64,000 nt of DNA from Xanthostigma xanthostigma. Lineage: Eukaryota > Arthropoda > Insecta > Raphidioptera > Raphidiidae. The notes under the pieces were generated by a model, which saw only the letters and a program-made list of their open reading frames with translations, made no database searches and was not told where the DNA came from. The position numbers and the translations under genes are program-made. Shown piece after piece: positions 23,036 to 35,283 of the stretch (within the stretch, counting starts at the first letter, position 1; every line of letters begins with the position of its first letter). The stretch lies in the NCBI GenBank assembly GCA_963575645.1, contig OY754473.1:8680001-8744000 (forward strand), given 5' to 3'.

Positions 23036-24655
23036 TTAAGTGACGTCTGCTTTTGCAGTTGCGTTATACATTGGTTTTTTACATATTATATCACCTTTAG
23101 GAAGAGGCAACACTGCCTGAAGATCGTAACAGGCAACAATGTAGTTTCTCTGGACCATAGTTTTGTCATTTGTCTTTTCTTGGCGACATAATGTCTTTTC
23201 AAGCTGATGTTGGTCATGCCTCTTCTGTAATTCTGTATTTTCTGTATCAATAGCATTATTAAAGGCAGTGCATAATTCGGACTGATCTTTTTTAGATATG
23301 TAAAAGCTGATATTGTAAGCCTCATTAAACACTCTTCTATATGTATGAATTTTTGCAGCTACATCACTATTCAGGCATTCTGTTTGGTAATCGGTATAAA
23401 GATCTGTAAGGTGTTTACCACCATCAATATATTCGTTTGTTGTCTTAGACAGTGCGATTCTATTCTAGGAATAGAGTCGATATGATTTTTTATTCCCTGT
23501 ATAACATCTGGACTCAGTTTATTTTGTTTTCCATGTTTGCCCCTCTTTTCTTCTTCAACAAATCCTGACTTATTCATTTTTGTTATGACAGTTGCAATAG
23601 GTCGGTTATTAATGGACAATGTGTTTTTAAAAAAAATTTTACAAACACGATGCTTACAAATTATATTATTTATGTCGAATGAAAATGAATGTTTGGGTCC
23701 TCTATTACTGTTGTGAACTTTATATATTATTGATATTTAGGCTTAATAACAGAAATACACCTTGCAATATAATCTCGTTGTCTGGTTAAGTCACCTATTT
23801 TCCAATAGTCGTCAAATATACTTTCCCTTACATCTTGTTTAATTCTTTCGCTGCACTTTAATCGACATTTTTCCTCACATGGTGGTCCTATCTGCTTCTT
23901 AGGCACATTTTTTTTTAACTTGGATACAAAGGTATATTGTAGTCCACTGTTACGAAGTCTTTTAGCCTCTTGTTTTTTAGATAAATTATTGTGTCCTTTA
24001 CGCCTTCGTTTGTTATTATTATCATCATCGGCCGGCTGAACTTGTTGTATATTGTGGTCACTTACAGGCGATGGACTGAATGTTATACGTCTAGGTGGAC
24101 TTGACAATATAAAATCTGGATCCCGATATTCATCATCAGGTGAAAAATCCTCGCCCGATGTAGACGTACGAGATGAAGATGACAAAGCCGAACTTGATGA
24201 TAATGATTCTGAGCTAGATGAATTAGATCTTTCTCTTTTGTTTGAGCCGGCTGTACTGATTTCTTTCTCTGCTGTTAACATTAGACAACCAGAATCGCTC
24301 AAACATGAAATGCTCATTCTGTCATTATTTGCATACGTACATTACACTCATCTACTGTAATATGACTGACTGACTGGGGTAGATTCTGTGCCTGCAATTG
24401 CAATACAGGGGGAGATCTACTAGTTTCCGCAATTAGTTCATCCGTAGAAAATGAACTCGAAATAACGGTTTCTAAGCATGGTTGCAATTCGAGTGGATGT
24501 CGTGAAGACATCTTATCTGCATCGGAGATAATATTATTCAGCCCAGGCATAGATAGATTTTTGGGGGCAGTAGTTATGGATTCTTTTTTTGTTTCTATAG
24601 CAGCCATAATACGCAATATGCGCGGGTTCCGTAAATGTGACATTATCTGAAGCAA
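23036..24655 (-). pseudogene. QNKN-family DDE transposase, N-terminal two thirds (copy C)
   Basis: Minus strand in at least four frame segments: an acidic, Ser-rich leader (24655-24314, then 24317), a basic region (KRRRKGHNNLSKKQEAKRLR), a Cys motif followed by RESIFDDYWKIGDLTRQRDY, then VCKIFFKNTLSINNRPIATV... EEKRGKHGKQNKL (23727-23371), and VFNEAYNISFYISKKDQSEL ending in YDLQAVLPLPKGD (23332-23036). Order and motifs match the copy at 35284-37294 (CREN region, VCQKFFL..., EKRGGDR, FNIGF, CFDMQQVQPLPKT). Frameshifts near 24315, 23725 and 23430. The catalytic QNKN part is absent. Superfamily name not certain. Confidence 0.75.
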
Positions 24656-25904
24656 ATTTTATTTTATTAATACCGTGAATAGTGTAATCAAACCCACTTT
24701 AACTATGAAATATAGGTACTGCGACCTAAATAAATTCAATAGGTATTATAGGTTTATTTGTAGAAAAGTGATAGGTATTAATTAATTAAACTAAAGTATC
24801 ATAGATTAACTATTCCTTTACTTTAATTCAATAATATTAATAAGAATAAATACTATCTATATAAAATATTCTATTTTTCCACTAACATTATAATTCAAAT
24901 TGTGCACTGCATAAAGGGGGAAACTGCAACTACTAACCTAAAGGTCCCGGTATTATAATAAAACATATTATTTATTTACTCTCAAAGTGAAGAAAAACTG
25001 TGACTAAACATATCATCACTCTTTAGTGATAAATATAATTCTACAAATATCCCAAAACATAAAAGTAAATGGTAATTATACCAAATGTCGCTTTTTACTA
25101 ATGAAATTATATTATGAATTGCATAATTTGATAGAAATAAAATTGTGACTAAACAAAATGTTACACTATACCAATTAAAACATGTGAACAAAATAACTTT
25201 TTCTTGACGAGCTGTCGTGGTTATCCAAATAATCACACTATTGCTGCAAACTTCCGTCTTCTCTCTTGAATACACAAGTCACAACTGGCTTAGACACAAT
25301 ATTCTATTTAGGGAATTAGTTTTGTTTGTTTAGTAACGGTCAAATTTGGCGCCACTTACCTCTAAATGCGGAATTTTAAAGAAAGTGTCAAATTCATCAT
25401 ATAGTTTACAAAATTTCAAGACAGATGGTGCTAGTAACTCAATTTTTGAAAATCTTATTTGTTATCTTTTTACTTATTTAAACAATACCTATGTAAAAAT
25501 AATGCGAAATTGAAAAATATTGTGTAGGTAAAAAATCAATATTTATTGAGTTATTGTATATTGGGTTGCAATTATATAAGATAGTGTACTTTTTGGAAGG
25601 TACACTCTCTGAAGATAAATATGAAATGTTAAATGTCAGAGTTTTTTCCGAGATGCCGTCATTCATATCGTCGTTAATGTCATTTGACATCAAAATATCC
25701 TGTAACAATTATATTAAATCGATTCATTTAAAATTTTAACGTGTTTGAAAACATACACTGAACGAAAAGTGAACCTAAATACAATAAAAAAGTTCATTAA
25801 ACCAATAGATAATAGTATAGCATTTCAAATTTTTGTTGCCCTGAAATAAAAAATTAATTACGAGCCTATGTGAACTTTTATTTATAAATGACGTTTGAAT
25901 ATTG
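24656..25904. other. non-coding; probable upstream part of transposase copy C
   Basis: A+T-rich. An open stretch at 24982-25275 is hydrophobic but starts GTG and shows no family match. GGGGGAAACTGCAAC at 24916-24930 recurs at a copia PPT/LTR boundary (49612-49626, opposite strand). No other feature recognised. Confidence 0.4.
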
Positions 25905-26060
25905 TCATTTCGAAAAACAAGTACGAGACAGGATTTTTTTGGCGTGTAGTTTGGCCGACGAAGAGGCAGCTATTGTGACCGGTCTGTGTACGAGAGAGCA
26001 AACGTTTGACAGCGTGTTTGACTAGGCTCGTGATTTTGAAATTGATCTCTTAACAACAGA
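25905..26060 (+). pseudogene. possible gypsy Gag fragment
   Basis: Plus-strand reading FEKQVRDRIFLACSL, then TREQTFDSVFD, a stop, and ARDFEIDLL fits the R-D-R-x(3)-G...L-T-F-x(6)-A pattern found just before the zinc knuckle of gypsy Gags. It is short and carries one stop, so the call is weak. 26061-27559 holds no gene; there is a tRNA-like B-box (GGTTCGAAATC) on the minus strand near 26690, too short for a tRNA. Confidence 0.4.
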
Positions 26061-27910
26061 CGGCACGGGGACATAGAACAAGACGGATAGGAGATAGAGG
26101 TGTGATGTTTATTTTTATGCGACGATAAAGTAGATTGTTTTTTGGGAACTTTTCGGATTTTCTTTGTCTAGGTTACTGTCGGATTAGTTTCTTTTGGGTT
26201 CTATTTCCTTTTGTTTTTTTATTAGTTTTTTGGAGTTGGTGACTGCTGCAGTATTGGCACACCTTGTTGGACCTAGAGGCTGATCTTTGATCAGAGCGTT
26301 AAGTGGTCCTGGAGTCCAAAATTTATTCCTTTAGTCGGTTTACGCTCTGATCATTTTTATTAACAACTGCAGTGATCCCTTTCTTGCTTTTATTGTTGGA
26401 AAAGGATTTTTTTCTTTTACTTTTTGTATATTTTATAAGTATTGTTCGTGTGGTAGGTGGTTGGGTTTTTTAGCTGGTCTCTGACCATATTATAGTCATT
26501 AATTTTGGAATGAAATTTTTTTGATTGGCTTCAAGTAAATAAAATCGACCAATTTTTCTCAGACCAAACGATATATTGACAAAAAATGATAAAAATACAA
26601 ATCAATATAACACAAGATGACGTTTCGATTGATTGGCCTTTTATCTTAGATTTATTATAAGTAAATGAGTCGGATTATAAGATTTCGAACCACGACCTAG
26701 CGCCGCTGAGTTAGTTAGCCGGCTGATTCTTTTTACCTGAAGTGCTCGTCACAATAGATAAAAGATTTATTGTCACATTTTATAAAAATATTACAATGTA
26801 TTACAATAAATTTACAATACTGGTACCTGTTATTTTACCCAGTTGCTAATTTTTTGTATGTTAGGTACTACATTATATTATGCTCCCATGCTTCCTTTTT
26901 ATTTTTATGTAGGGAAAAGTTTGAAAAAACCCTACGCAAAATTAAACCAATGAAATAAGTTATTATTTTTGAGTCTATGAACGAGTTCGTCAGTACAATG
27001 AAAAGTAATTCATTTTTTCTATGATCCTTAAGTTCATTAGATCGATGAAGTTATACATTAATTTGAAGAATGAGTTTTCATGGATGCTATGTAAGTAGTC
27101 TGGTTAGCATAATGATTTATATTTCATTGTTACAATAAATTATAACATTAATTTGAGGAGTACAAGTTATGTTTTCGTTAAAACATTTTATAAAAAAAAA
27201 AATACGTGTGGCACTCGGGGACTGCCGCGGTAAAGCTATTGCATATTCTTTTTAGGTCTTTAAGTTTTTCTTCTCTATAAAACGAAAATAGCTAGGTATA
27301 AATAATAAGGTATAAATAGTGTAATTACACACCAAAACAATTATTCATTCAAAAAATTTGAGATATATTGAAGTTTGATCTTTCGAGCTGTATAGACGTG
27401 TTCTTTGAAAGTGCGTGTGAACTGTTAAGTTAATAACTAATAAAGTTTATATTTAAACTATTATAGTTTTGACATAAGTGATTTTTTCTAAATTATCATA
27501 CATTAGTTAAATTAAATACAAATAATTATTTAAATAAAGTAATTGGTTGTTCTTATAATTATTATCAACGATCGGTTCGCTGGCCGTGGCTCGCGTCACG
27601 CCCATGCTGGCTATCAACACCGTTGCATGCTGCGTTTCGCCATTTCATCTCTCTGATAATATTATAGTCGCACCACTTCAATTAAATCATTGCAGTGTTG
27701 TGAATAGTAATAACAAAATCGTTTAATTAAAATCTTCTGCAGTTTTTCCTTATACCCCAACTAACTCCAACCTGAAACAAATAAAAAACTTCAATTAATA
27801 ACATAATATAGCCTACATATTAACCTATTAACTATCCACACCTAAACCCAATCAGGATACATTTGGACACAGGTATGAAATTTAAATTTTATAAACAGAT
27901 TACATAGAAA

Positions 27911-29221
27911 ATGAGTGTTAACATGCCTGGAACCTCTGACTACAGGGGTTCCAGAGGGAAAATAAATGATACCACAAATGTAAATGCCGAAACTTCTGAC
28001 TACAGGAGCTCAGGCGAAAACGTCCAGCAAGACCTTTTCTCCACTAAAGTTAAACAACAAAATAATAATGATATATTCCCCAAAAAAACGCAAGCAATAA
28101 TAATGACATCAATTGAAGGCCTGACAATTACAGATTACATAATAGCGATAGGCTCAATTGTTGCACCCAAAAATGTACTTTTCGCTTCACGTATCTCCAA
28201 TAACAGAGTTTGCATCTATTTAAAAACTGAAGAAATGGTCGACACACTACTAAGCAACCATAAGTTTGTAATAATAGAAGGCCATAGAATCGATATTCGA
28301 AAATTAATAACACCTTCACAAAAAATTCTAATATCCAATATATCTCCGTCCATACCACACATAGTTTTAGAGACAGCACTAAGAAGAATAAACTTAAAAC
28401 TTGTCTCTCCAATAACCTTCGTTCGGGTGGGAATAAAGGTGGAAGGATATACTGTATTTAGTTTTAGACGCCAAGTTTACATCTCTCCTGAAGAAAATAT
28501 TACAATTCCTGAATCAATAATAATAACTCACGAAGAAACTAATTATAGAACCTACTTAAGTACTGATACAGGAAATTGCTTTATTTGTAAAAATACAGGA
28601 CATGTAGCTGCAAACTGTCCCAAAAAAAACGACCGAAACGACACACTAGAGGAAGTCCGTAATTTAAAAAGAGGACCGCCAACAACCACTACCGGAACAG
28701 ACACAAACAGTATACAGAATATTGAGAAAAACACCAATAGCGAGGATGAAATACCACCTACAACAAACGCCACTCAAAGCTTCAAAATACCCCTTCAAAC
28801 AGAACAGCAAAACCTTAAATCCAAAACGCAAAAACGCAAATCGAAAAGGCAAAGGAAATATAGTACACAAAGTAGTGCCAGTTCAATAGACGAAAAAAAA
28901 GAAACAGAAGTGCACGCCGCCCTTAAACCAATTAAACAACATTTAGAATTAAAACCATCTACATACATACTAAACTATGATGAATTTGCCGACTTTATTC
29001 TAAATACCTATGGAACACCAGACCTGTTAGGAGTGTCTCGCATATATACAGATGAAACCGAACAACTGATAAAAATGCTCAGAGAATGTTATCCCCTACT
29101 TCAAAACACAACAATGAAAAGGAAATTTACCAAAACTATCACTAAAATACAAATTCAACTTAAAGATTATGATCCAGATCAAACGGAGTCTGATATGGAT
29201 GCAACACAAACTAACAACTAA
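27911..29221 (+). CDS. I-element ORF1 (Gag-like, CCHC)
   Basis: Complete 436-residue frame from ATG at 27911. Two near-repeats of a TSDYR(G/S)S phrase near the N-terminus (residues 7-32), an RRM/PRE_C2HC-like region around residues 60-200, one zinc knuckle CFICKNTGHVAANC near residue 235, a basic, Ser/Thr-rich linker (KSKTQKRKSKRQRK) and a C-terminal helical domain. The stop overlaps the ORF2 start in TAATG. Role: RNA-binding protein of the retrotransposition particle. Confidence 0.9.
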   Translation: MSVNMPGTSDYRGSRGKINDTTNVNAETSDYRSSGENVQQDLFSTKVKQQNNNDIFPKKTQAIIMTSIEGLTITDYIIAIGSIVAPKNVLFASRISNNRVCIYLKTEEMVDTLLSNHKFVIIEGHRIDIRKLITPSQKILISNISPSIPHIVLETALRRINLKLVSPITFVRVGIKVEGYTVFSFRRQVYISPEENITIPESIIITHEETNYRTYLSTDTGNCFICKNTGHVAANCPKKNDRNDTLEEVRNLKRGPPTTTTGTDTNSIQNIEKNTNSEDEIPPTTNATQSFKIPLQTEQQNLKSKTQKRKSKRQRKYSTQSSASSIDEKKETEVHAALKPIKQHLELKPSTYILNYDEFADFILNTYGTPDLLGVSRIYTDETEQLIKMLRECYPLLQNTTMKRKFTKTITKIQIQLKDYDPDQTESDMDATQTNN

Positions 29222-32200
29222 TGTCATTTATAATTCAATGGAACTGTAACGGGTACTATACCCGTTTACCACATCTGAACTTATTAATGAACCATACACA
29301 ACCCATCTGTTTAGCACTACAAGAGACGCATCTTAAACCTACTAATAAAGCTAATATGAAAGGATATACATCATATCGAAAAGATAGAGACAACGATAGA
29401 CATGCTAGCGGAGGCGTTGCTCTATATATAAGAAATGACATACAAAGTGATGAAAAGCATATACAAACTGATTTTGAAGCAATAGCAGTACAAATTCATT
29501 ATCCGACTCCAATAAGCATTTGTAACATATACATTCCCCCACACAAACATATAACAATTGAAGACCTAGAGAATCTAATATCGCAACTGACAACACCATA
29601 TATACTAATTGGAGATTTCAATGGTCATAATGAGTTATGGGGCTCAATGCATACTGACCGTAAAGGGAAAATAATAGCAGAACTATTAGAACTAGACAAT
29701 ATTAATATATTAAATACTGGAGAACCAACACATTTAACGTTCTCTACAGGTACCTTCTCAGCGATAGACTTAAGTTTCTGTCATCCAAGATTGGCAACCT
29801 CCCTCTCCTGGGAAGTATTACCACACGCCTACGGCAGTGACCATTTTCCCATTAGAATAATTCATACATGCCAACAGAAAAATCAACAACACCAAAGCTT
29901 TCCAAACAAATGGCGCTTAGACACAGCTGACTGGGACTTATTCAGTCAACTGGCGACCTTACCCAGAAATGATATAAAAGATTCCGACGATATAAATACA
30001 CTGGTACAAGAATTAACAACCACGCTCACTGAAGCTGCAAATGAAGCTATTGGAATTAAAAATATAGTGCAGAAACACAGACCGGTGCCTTGGTGGAACG
30101 ATAAATGTAAAGCTGCCATTAAGGAAAATAAAAAAGCCTTAAATAAATACAGAAAAGAACGAAATCAAATTAATCTTATTGAATTAAAAAAACGTAGAGC
30201 AATAGCACATCGAACTATAACCGAGAGCAAAAAACTATCTTGGCAAAATTATGTTAAAACTATTACAGATGATACACCGACATCCCAAATCTGGGTTTAA
30301 ATAAACAAGATTAAAGGAACAAAAAATTACAATATCACTTCCCTCAAACAAGGCAACACTTATATAAATACACCTGATGGCATAGCGAACATAATGGCAC
30401 ATACATTTAAGAATAACTCAAGCGACCAACAGTATGATAAAAAATTCTTGTCACACAAACTAGCTGTAGAACGAAATGAACTATATATAGAAGATAGCAA
30501 CGACCACGACATAAACTCTCCATTCACAGAACATGAACTAAATGAAGCAATCAATAGTCTTTCTCGTAATACTAGTCCTGGATCAGATAACATAGCTAAC
30601 GAAATGATTCAACATCTATCTCCCATAACAAAATCCTATATATTGAAACTATATAACCATATTTGGACTAAACATTCTTTCCCGGATTTGTGGAGACATG
30701 CAATTATAATCCCTATCCCTAAGCCCAATAAATGTCAAAATGATCCCAATAACTATCGTCCGATATCGCTAACATCATGTATGTGTAAAACGCTTGAAAA
30801 AATGATAAACAAAAGATTAGTTTGGTATCTCGAAACGAACAAAATTATAAGTAACACCCAATGTGGTTTCAGACCCAATCGATCCACAACTGATCAGCTC
30901 GTAATTTTCAATGCAGAGATTCAAAAAGCATTTCAGAAAAAAATGGCACTAACGGCAATATCGTTCGATTTGGAAAAGGCATTCGATACGACCTGGAAAC
31001 GAAACATCTTAAACAATCTAACGGAATATAAATTAAAAGGTAACATAGCATACTTCATTAAAAATTTTCTACAGAGGAGAACATTTCAAACCAGAATAGG
31101 CGCAACATACTCCGAAAGTATGTCACAGCAAAACGGAATTCCGCAAGGTTCCACTTTGAGCACAACTCTATTCAACATTGCAATCAATGACATTACAAAA
31201 TATATTCCAAACCCTATAAAATCATGTTTGTTTGCTGATGACCTCATTATATACCACACCGGTAATAACAATGCAATGGCTAAAAATGTTTTTCAAAAGA
31301 CAATAAATAAATTACAAAAATGGACACTTCTAACAGGATTTAAATTCTCCCCATCAAAAACATTCAAAATTCAAATCATTCAATTTACCAAAAGCCAAAC
31401 ACAGAAAAAAATAGAAATAATAATAAACAATACCATTATAGAACAAGTAAACTACATTAAATATCTCGGATTGACGTTTGATAGAAAATTAATATGGAAA
31501 GAACATATAAGGCAACTTAAAAATAACTGCTTAAAAAAAATGAACATAATAAAAGCTCTTGCAAATACAGATTGGGGCGCTGAAAGAAAAACTCTACTTA
31601 TGCTATATAAATCTTTAATTCGCTCGAAGATTGACTATGGATGTATTATCTACAGAAATGCCGCAAAATCTAACCTTCGAGCTCTAGACACGCTACATAA
31701 TTCTGCTATTCGATTAGCTATAGGTGCATTCCGAACAAGCCCTGTAAGTTCCATATTGGCAGAATCCGGTGAACCGCCATTGCAATTGAGAAGAGAACAA
31801 CTTACTCTGAATTATATTAATAAAGTGTCAGCGGAAACAACCCACCCTGCATTCAAATCAATTTTTTCTACAATTGATCAAAATAGTACAAATATCCTGT
31901 TGAATAAATATAATATTACCCACTTGAAAGAAACTCTTCCTATTACTCATGGATCCATTCCACCGTGGACTATCCCACAGCCAACAATCAATATCGAACT
32001 ATCCGAATTCCATAAAGAAAATACTCCTCAAACTGCTTTTAAAAACATGTTTTATGAACTGTCTAATCAATACCCTAATTACATACATATATACACCGAC
32101 GCTTCCAAATATGATAGTGAGAGTGATGTAGGATCAGCATATTACTGTGAAATAGATGATACAACTGCAATGTTTCGGCTACCACAAAGTTGCAGTATCT

Positions 32201-32901
32201 ATACTGCAGAAGTTCATGGTATACTACAAGCGTTAAAATATATAGAAGAGCATGCAGAAAAAAATTTTCTAATAAATACCGATTCATTAAGTGCATTAAA
32301 AAGCATACAAAAAATGTATCCTACACACCCTTTGATAATAAACATCCATGAAACTTTATATAGAATCTACACGCAATCCAAAAAAGTGATATTTATCTGG
32401 ATACCATCCCATGTCGGCATAATGGGAAATGAAAAGGTAGACGAAGCAGCAAAACTAGCAGCAACTACAGACGTCTTATTAAAACAGGACATGTTCATAT
32501 ATCAAGACACAAAAATAAAAATTAAAAGCGCAATAAAAGCAAAATGGCAAGCAGAATGGACAACAATTGAGAACAACAAACTCAGACAAATAAAACCTAT
32601 AATCAATTCCTGGCCTACTATTGGAAATCGTCGCGAAGCAATGGTTATTACAAGACTGCGAATTGGACACACCAAATTAACCCATAAATACTTGCTTGAC
32701 AAGAAAACACAAGAACAGTGCGACACATGCAATAAACCAATTACCGTCCATCACATAATTACAGAATGTCAAAAATACAACCAACAAAGAATAAATTATA
32801 AAATAATAAATAACTTACCTGAAGCGCTTAAAAATGATGAATCCGCTGTGAAAAATATTTTGAGTTACCTGAAAAGTACAAATTTATATAATGAAATATA
32901 A
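29221..32901 (+). CDS. I-element ORF2: endonuclease - RT - RNase H (one premature stop)
   Basis: Starts MSFIIQWNCNGYY at 29221, sharing its A with the ORF1 stop. Endonuclease: LALQETHLKP, LIGDFNGHNELWG, YGSDHFPI. An in-frame TAA at 30298-30300 follows TSQIWV; the same frame continues as INKIKGTKNYN and stays open for 866 codons. RT: YRPISLTSCMCKTLEK, AISFDLEKAFD, NGIPQGSTLS, CLFADDLIIY (FADD). RNase H: YTDASKYDSE, YTAEVHGILQ, NTDSLSAL, GNEKVDEAAK. C-terminal Cys/His segment CDTCNKPITVHHIITEC. If the stop is real, the element is one point change from coding-intact. Confidence 0.92.
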
Positions 32902-33162
32902 TTAAATATACAGATATAAAAATACTTACCAACATGAGAACGACTTGATTGGAATGGTGCATCCATGGGGACTGCTGACGTCTCATCTCAATATCGATGC
33001 AAAAATACCGTTTTTTTTTTCTTTCTTTTTTTTACTATAGTTTATAATATTTAATGTACTACACAGCTGATATGTATTCAGTATTACTATTGTTATTATT
33101 TTGTATACTATGTACTTGTTGGTGTTAGTGACAAATGTCGAAACACCTTTATACCTTTAATT

Positions 33163-33187
33163 AAAAAAAAAAAAAAAAAAAAAAAAA
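33163..33187 (+). repeat. poly(A) tail of I element 2
   Basis: A-run after the 3' UTR; marks the LINE 3' end. 33188-34148 contains nothing I can support. Confidence 0.8.
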
Positions 33188-34148
33188 TTTGAACAAAAAG
33201 AACGATATTAAGAGTTTTTTGAATTTTTCTTTATAACTCGGGTGTTATTTGAGATAATTACTGAAAACAAAAACGAACCGATACAAAAAAGGCCAAGGAA
33301 TAAGATGCAATTAAGGAAACAATTCTACTGCTGCTGCTACTTTCCGTAAGATTCTTCAAACTTGACTAAGAAAACATTGTCTTATTCTTCCGTCACCACT
33401 GTAATCAAGCCTTAATTGAAATTCAAACTTCATACATAAAAATGTTCCTAAAACTCAGCTCTATCAAACAAAAAAAGAATTTTCAAAATCGGCTCATTAA
33501 TTTTGAAAATACAACGAATCGAAATTACATATATTTTTAGGTGATCCACTTTTTATGTAACTGAGTGTATATAAAAAATAGGTGTCTTCTTAAAAAAGGT
33601 TATTTTTGTAATTTTGCAAATTCCTGAAGAATCTAAATGTTCAATTGCTTTTCTCATTTTAACATGTTCATCTACCTTTACTTAGAAAACACTATAGTTT
33701 TCCATTTAAACAAGCTTGTAGCTACATATAGTTAACAGAATTTCCAACATTGCCGACTTATTTATGAACAGTGAATTTTTCCATTATGGCAAACAAAAAT
33801 ATTCTTCCAAAAATTCTACGAGGTGTCTGTTAATTGCTACAAAATAATAAATTATTGTTGTTTTTTACCCTCAGAATTTCATAGCTCTTGCAGGTCGATG
33901 TGTTTCAAAAATACCGATAATAATGTTTTGGAAAAGTAGTTTCTCTATTATCAAAGATTTTTATTAATTTAAATAGTCGCATAAAATATGTACTCTGCTA
34001 TTGTCACTGGCCGACTTAAATTTAAAAAAATAAATTTCAATAAAAGAATAAAATAAAAGAGATTCCGCCGGAAATTCCAGATCAATTTTAAAGCAAATAT
34101 CTAAAGCTCTTAAAACATTGCTGAATTTGTATCTAATGTTATGGAATA

Positions 34149-34959
34149 TTACAGATATATCTCCAATAGAAAATATATCTGTTCCAAACAGTAGATAGAG
34201 GGTTGTACTGAAACGTTTGTGTTCTTAAGGTGATTGATTCTATCCTCAATTTCCTGCTGATTTCTACCAAGAAAGAGAACTGATTCTTGCGAATCTTTTA
34301 TTGTGAACTTGGTTGTAGTCTTCTTGCCGGTCGCCAAATCTTTTTTCACAACTTTATTGGTTGGTACAAGGTAGCCATGTAACGCCCAAAATAAGGCCGC
34401 GTTGCGACCATCTGTAAAAAAATAAATCACATCTCGTATATCATTGAAAGTCTTCTTTCAAGTACACATTACGACAAGATTGTGCAAAAAATAATAAAAT
34501 ATGTGTTTTTTCTTGTTTTGTTTGAGAAATCAAATTTAATAACGTAGTTCTTTAATCTGAAAAAGTTTATGAGCTAACCGACAAGTAGAGACACTTAGAA
34601 TGATCCTAGAACTTGAAAACATTTATTTGATTTTAGATCTGTCTTTACAGTCTTCTCCAGATCCTCTAGTTCTATAGAACCAGAAAATACTAATCCAGAA
34701 TCAAGCGATGCTTTTGCAGTTTTAGTTTTCGATATACGGCTAATTTATTTGAAATAGTTTACTAGTTTTCGACAAATCCAAATTTTTCCTAGCTTAAAAA
34801 TAGAATTTCTTTATACTTACTTTCAGTAATCGATGTTTTGTCATGGTTCAACAGTTCTAACAGTTGTCTGATATTTTCATCCTTTATACGGTTGTCGACA
34901 ATTAAAAAAGAAATATTTTTTTCGAGCACCCCATCCCATTCTTGCAGCAATCTATATCT
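34149..34959 (-). pseudogene. Two-exon fragment of an unrecognised protein
   Basis: Minus strand. Exon a (34959-34821) reads LLQEWDGVLEKN, LIVDNRIKDENIRQLLELL and KTSITE, and ends at a consensus donor A|GTAAGT. Exon b starts at 34411 after TTTTTTACAG and continues in phase as GRNAALFWALHGYLVP and DSQESVLFLGRNQQEIEDRI. The two join in frame (AAT codon across the junction). Reading continues to a stop at 34149 but family-like sequence seems to end earlier. I do not recognise the product; it could be the C-terminal part of an uncharacterised transposon or host protein. Splice sites and coding quality make a chance ORF unlikely. Intron 34412-34820 and 34960-35080 show nothing else. Confidence 0.5.
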
Positions 34960-35097
34960 CTAGGTTATATCTGTGAATTGACATCAGAGTCGATTTTTTT
35001 AATAATACTTGTTTATATGCTAATCGCTACGCCTCTATAAAATTTTAATTAAAAACAATATTTTTAACCTAATTTACAAAACTAATTTGGACAAAGT

Positions 35098-35180
35098 AAG
35101 TTTTGCACGAAAGTGCAGAACATGTTGAGTTTTGCACGACACACACTTGGATAGGTTTAGTTTTGCACAAAAATTACCGA
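35098..35180. repeat. GTTTTGCAC repeat cluster flanking transposase copy B
   Basis: AGTTTTGCAC occurs three times here, once preceded by ACATGTTG. The same ACATGTTGAGTTTTGCAC recurs at about 37823 beyond the other end of the transposase, and GTCGGGTTTTGCACC at about 59010 next to copy D. These look like subterminal repeats of the element family. Confidence 0.5.
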
Positions 35181-35283
35181 ACAAGTTGAACTGAAAGATG
35201 CTTTATTGCGCACAAAAATAAATGAAAATAAAAAAGCTATTGCTGTTATTGCACATATTAATAATAAACAAACATTAAACAGT

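Larger units (their letters stand above)
27560..33187 (+). mobile_element. I-type non-LTR retrotransposon (element 2), nearly intact
   Basis: Plus-strand element with ORF1 (27911-29221), ORF2 (29221-32901) and a 3' region ending in a run of A at 33163-33187. The start is approximate, in a GC-richer leader near 27560-27700. Only one in-frame stop (30298-30300) breaks ORF2. Similar in architecture and sequence to element 1 (minus strand) but a different subfamily: ends in poly(A), not TAA. Confidence 0.9.

Noticed and set aside
23020-23045. CCGAAGTTAAG phrase resembling 5S rRNA
   Set aside because: Only about 11 bases match; surrounding sequence is not 5S.
24982-25275. Hydrophobic open stretch on the minus strand
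   Set aside because: Starts with GTG, no ATG context, no family resemblance; likely chance in A+T-rich DNA.
26230-26390. Imperfect inverted words (TGATCAGAGCG/CGCTCTGATCA, CTGCAGT/ACTGCAG)
   Set aside because: Arms are short and interrupted with uneven spacing; not a convincing hairpin or element end.
26650-26730. tRNA- or SINE-like A/B boxes on the minus strand (CTCAGCGG, GGTTCGAAATC)
   Set aside because: Boxes are only about 22 bp apart and no cloverleaf or anticodon arm can be drawn; too weak for a tRNA or a named SINE.
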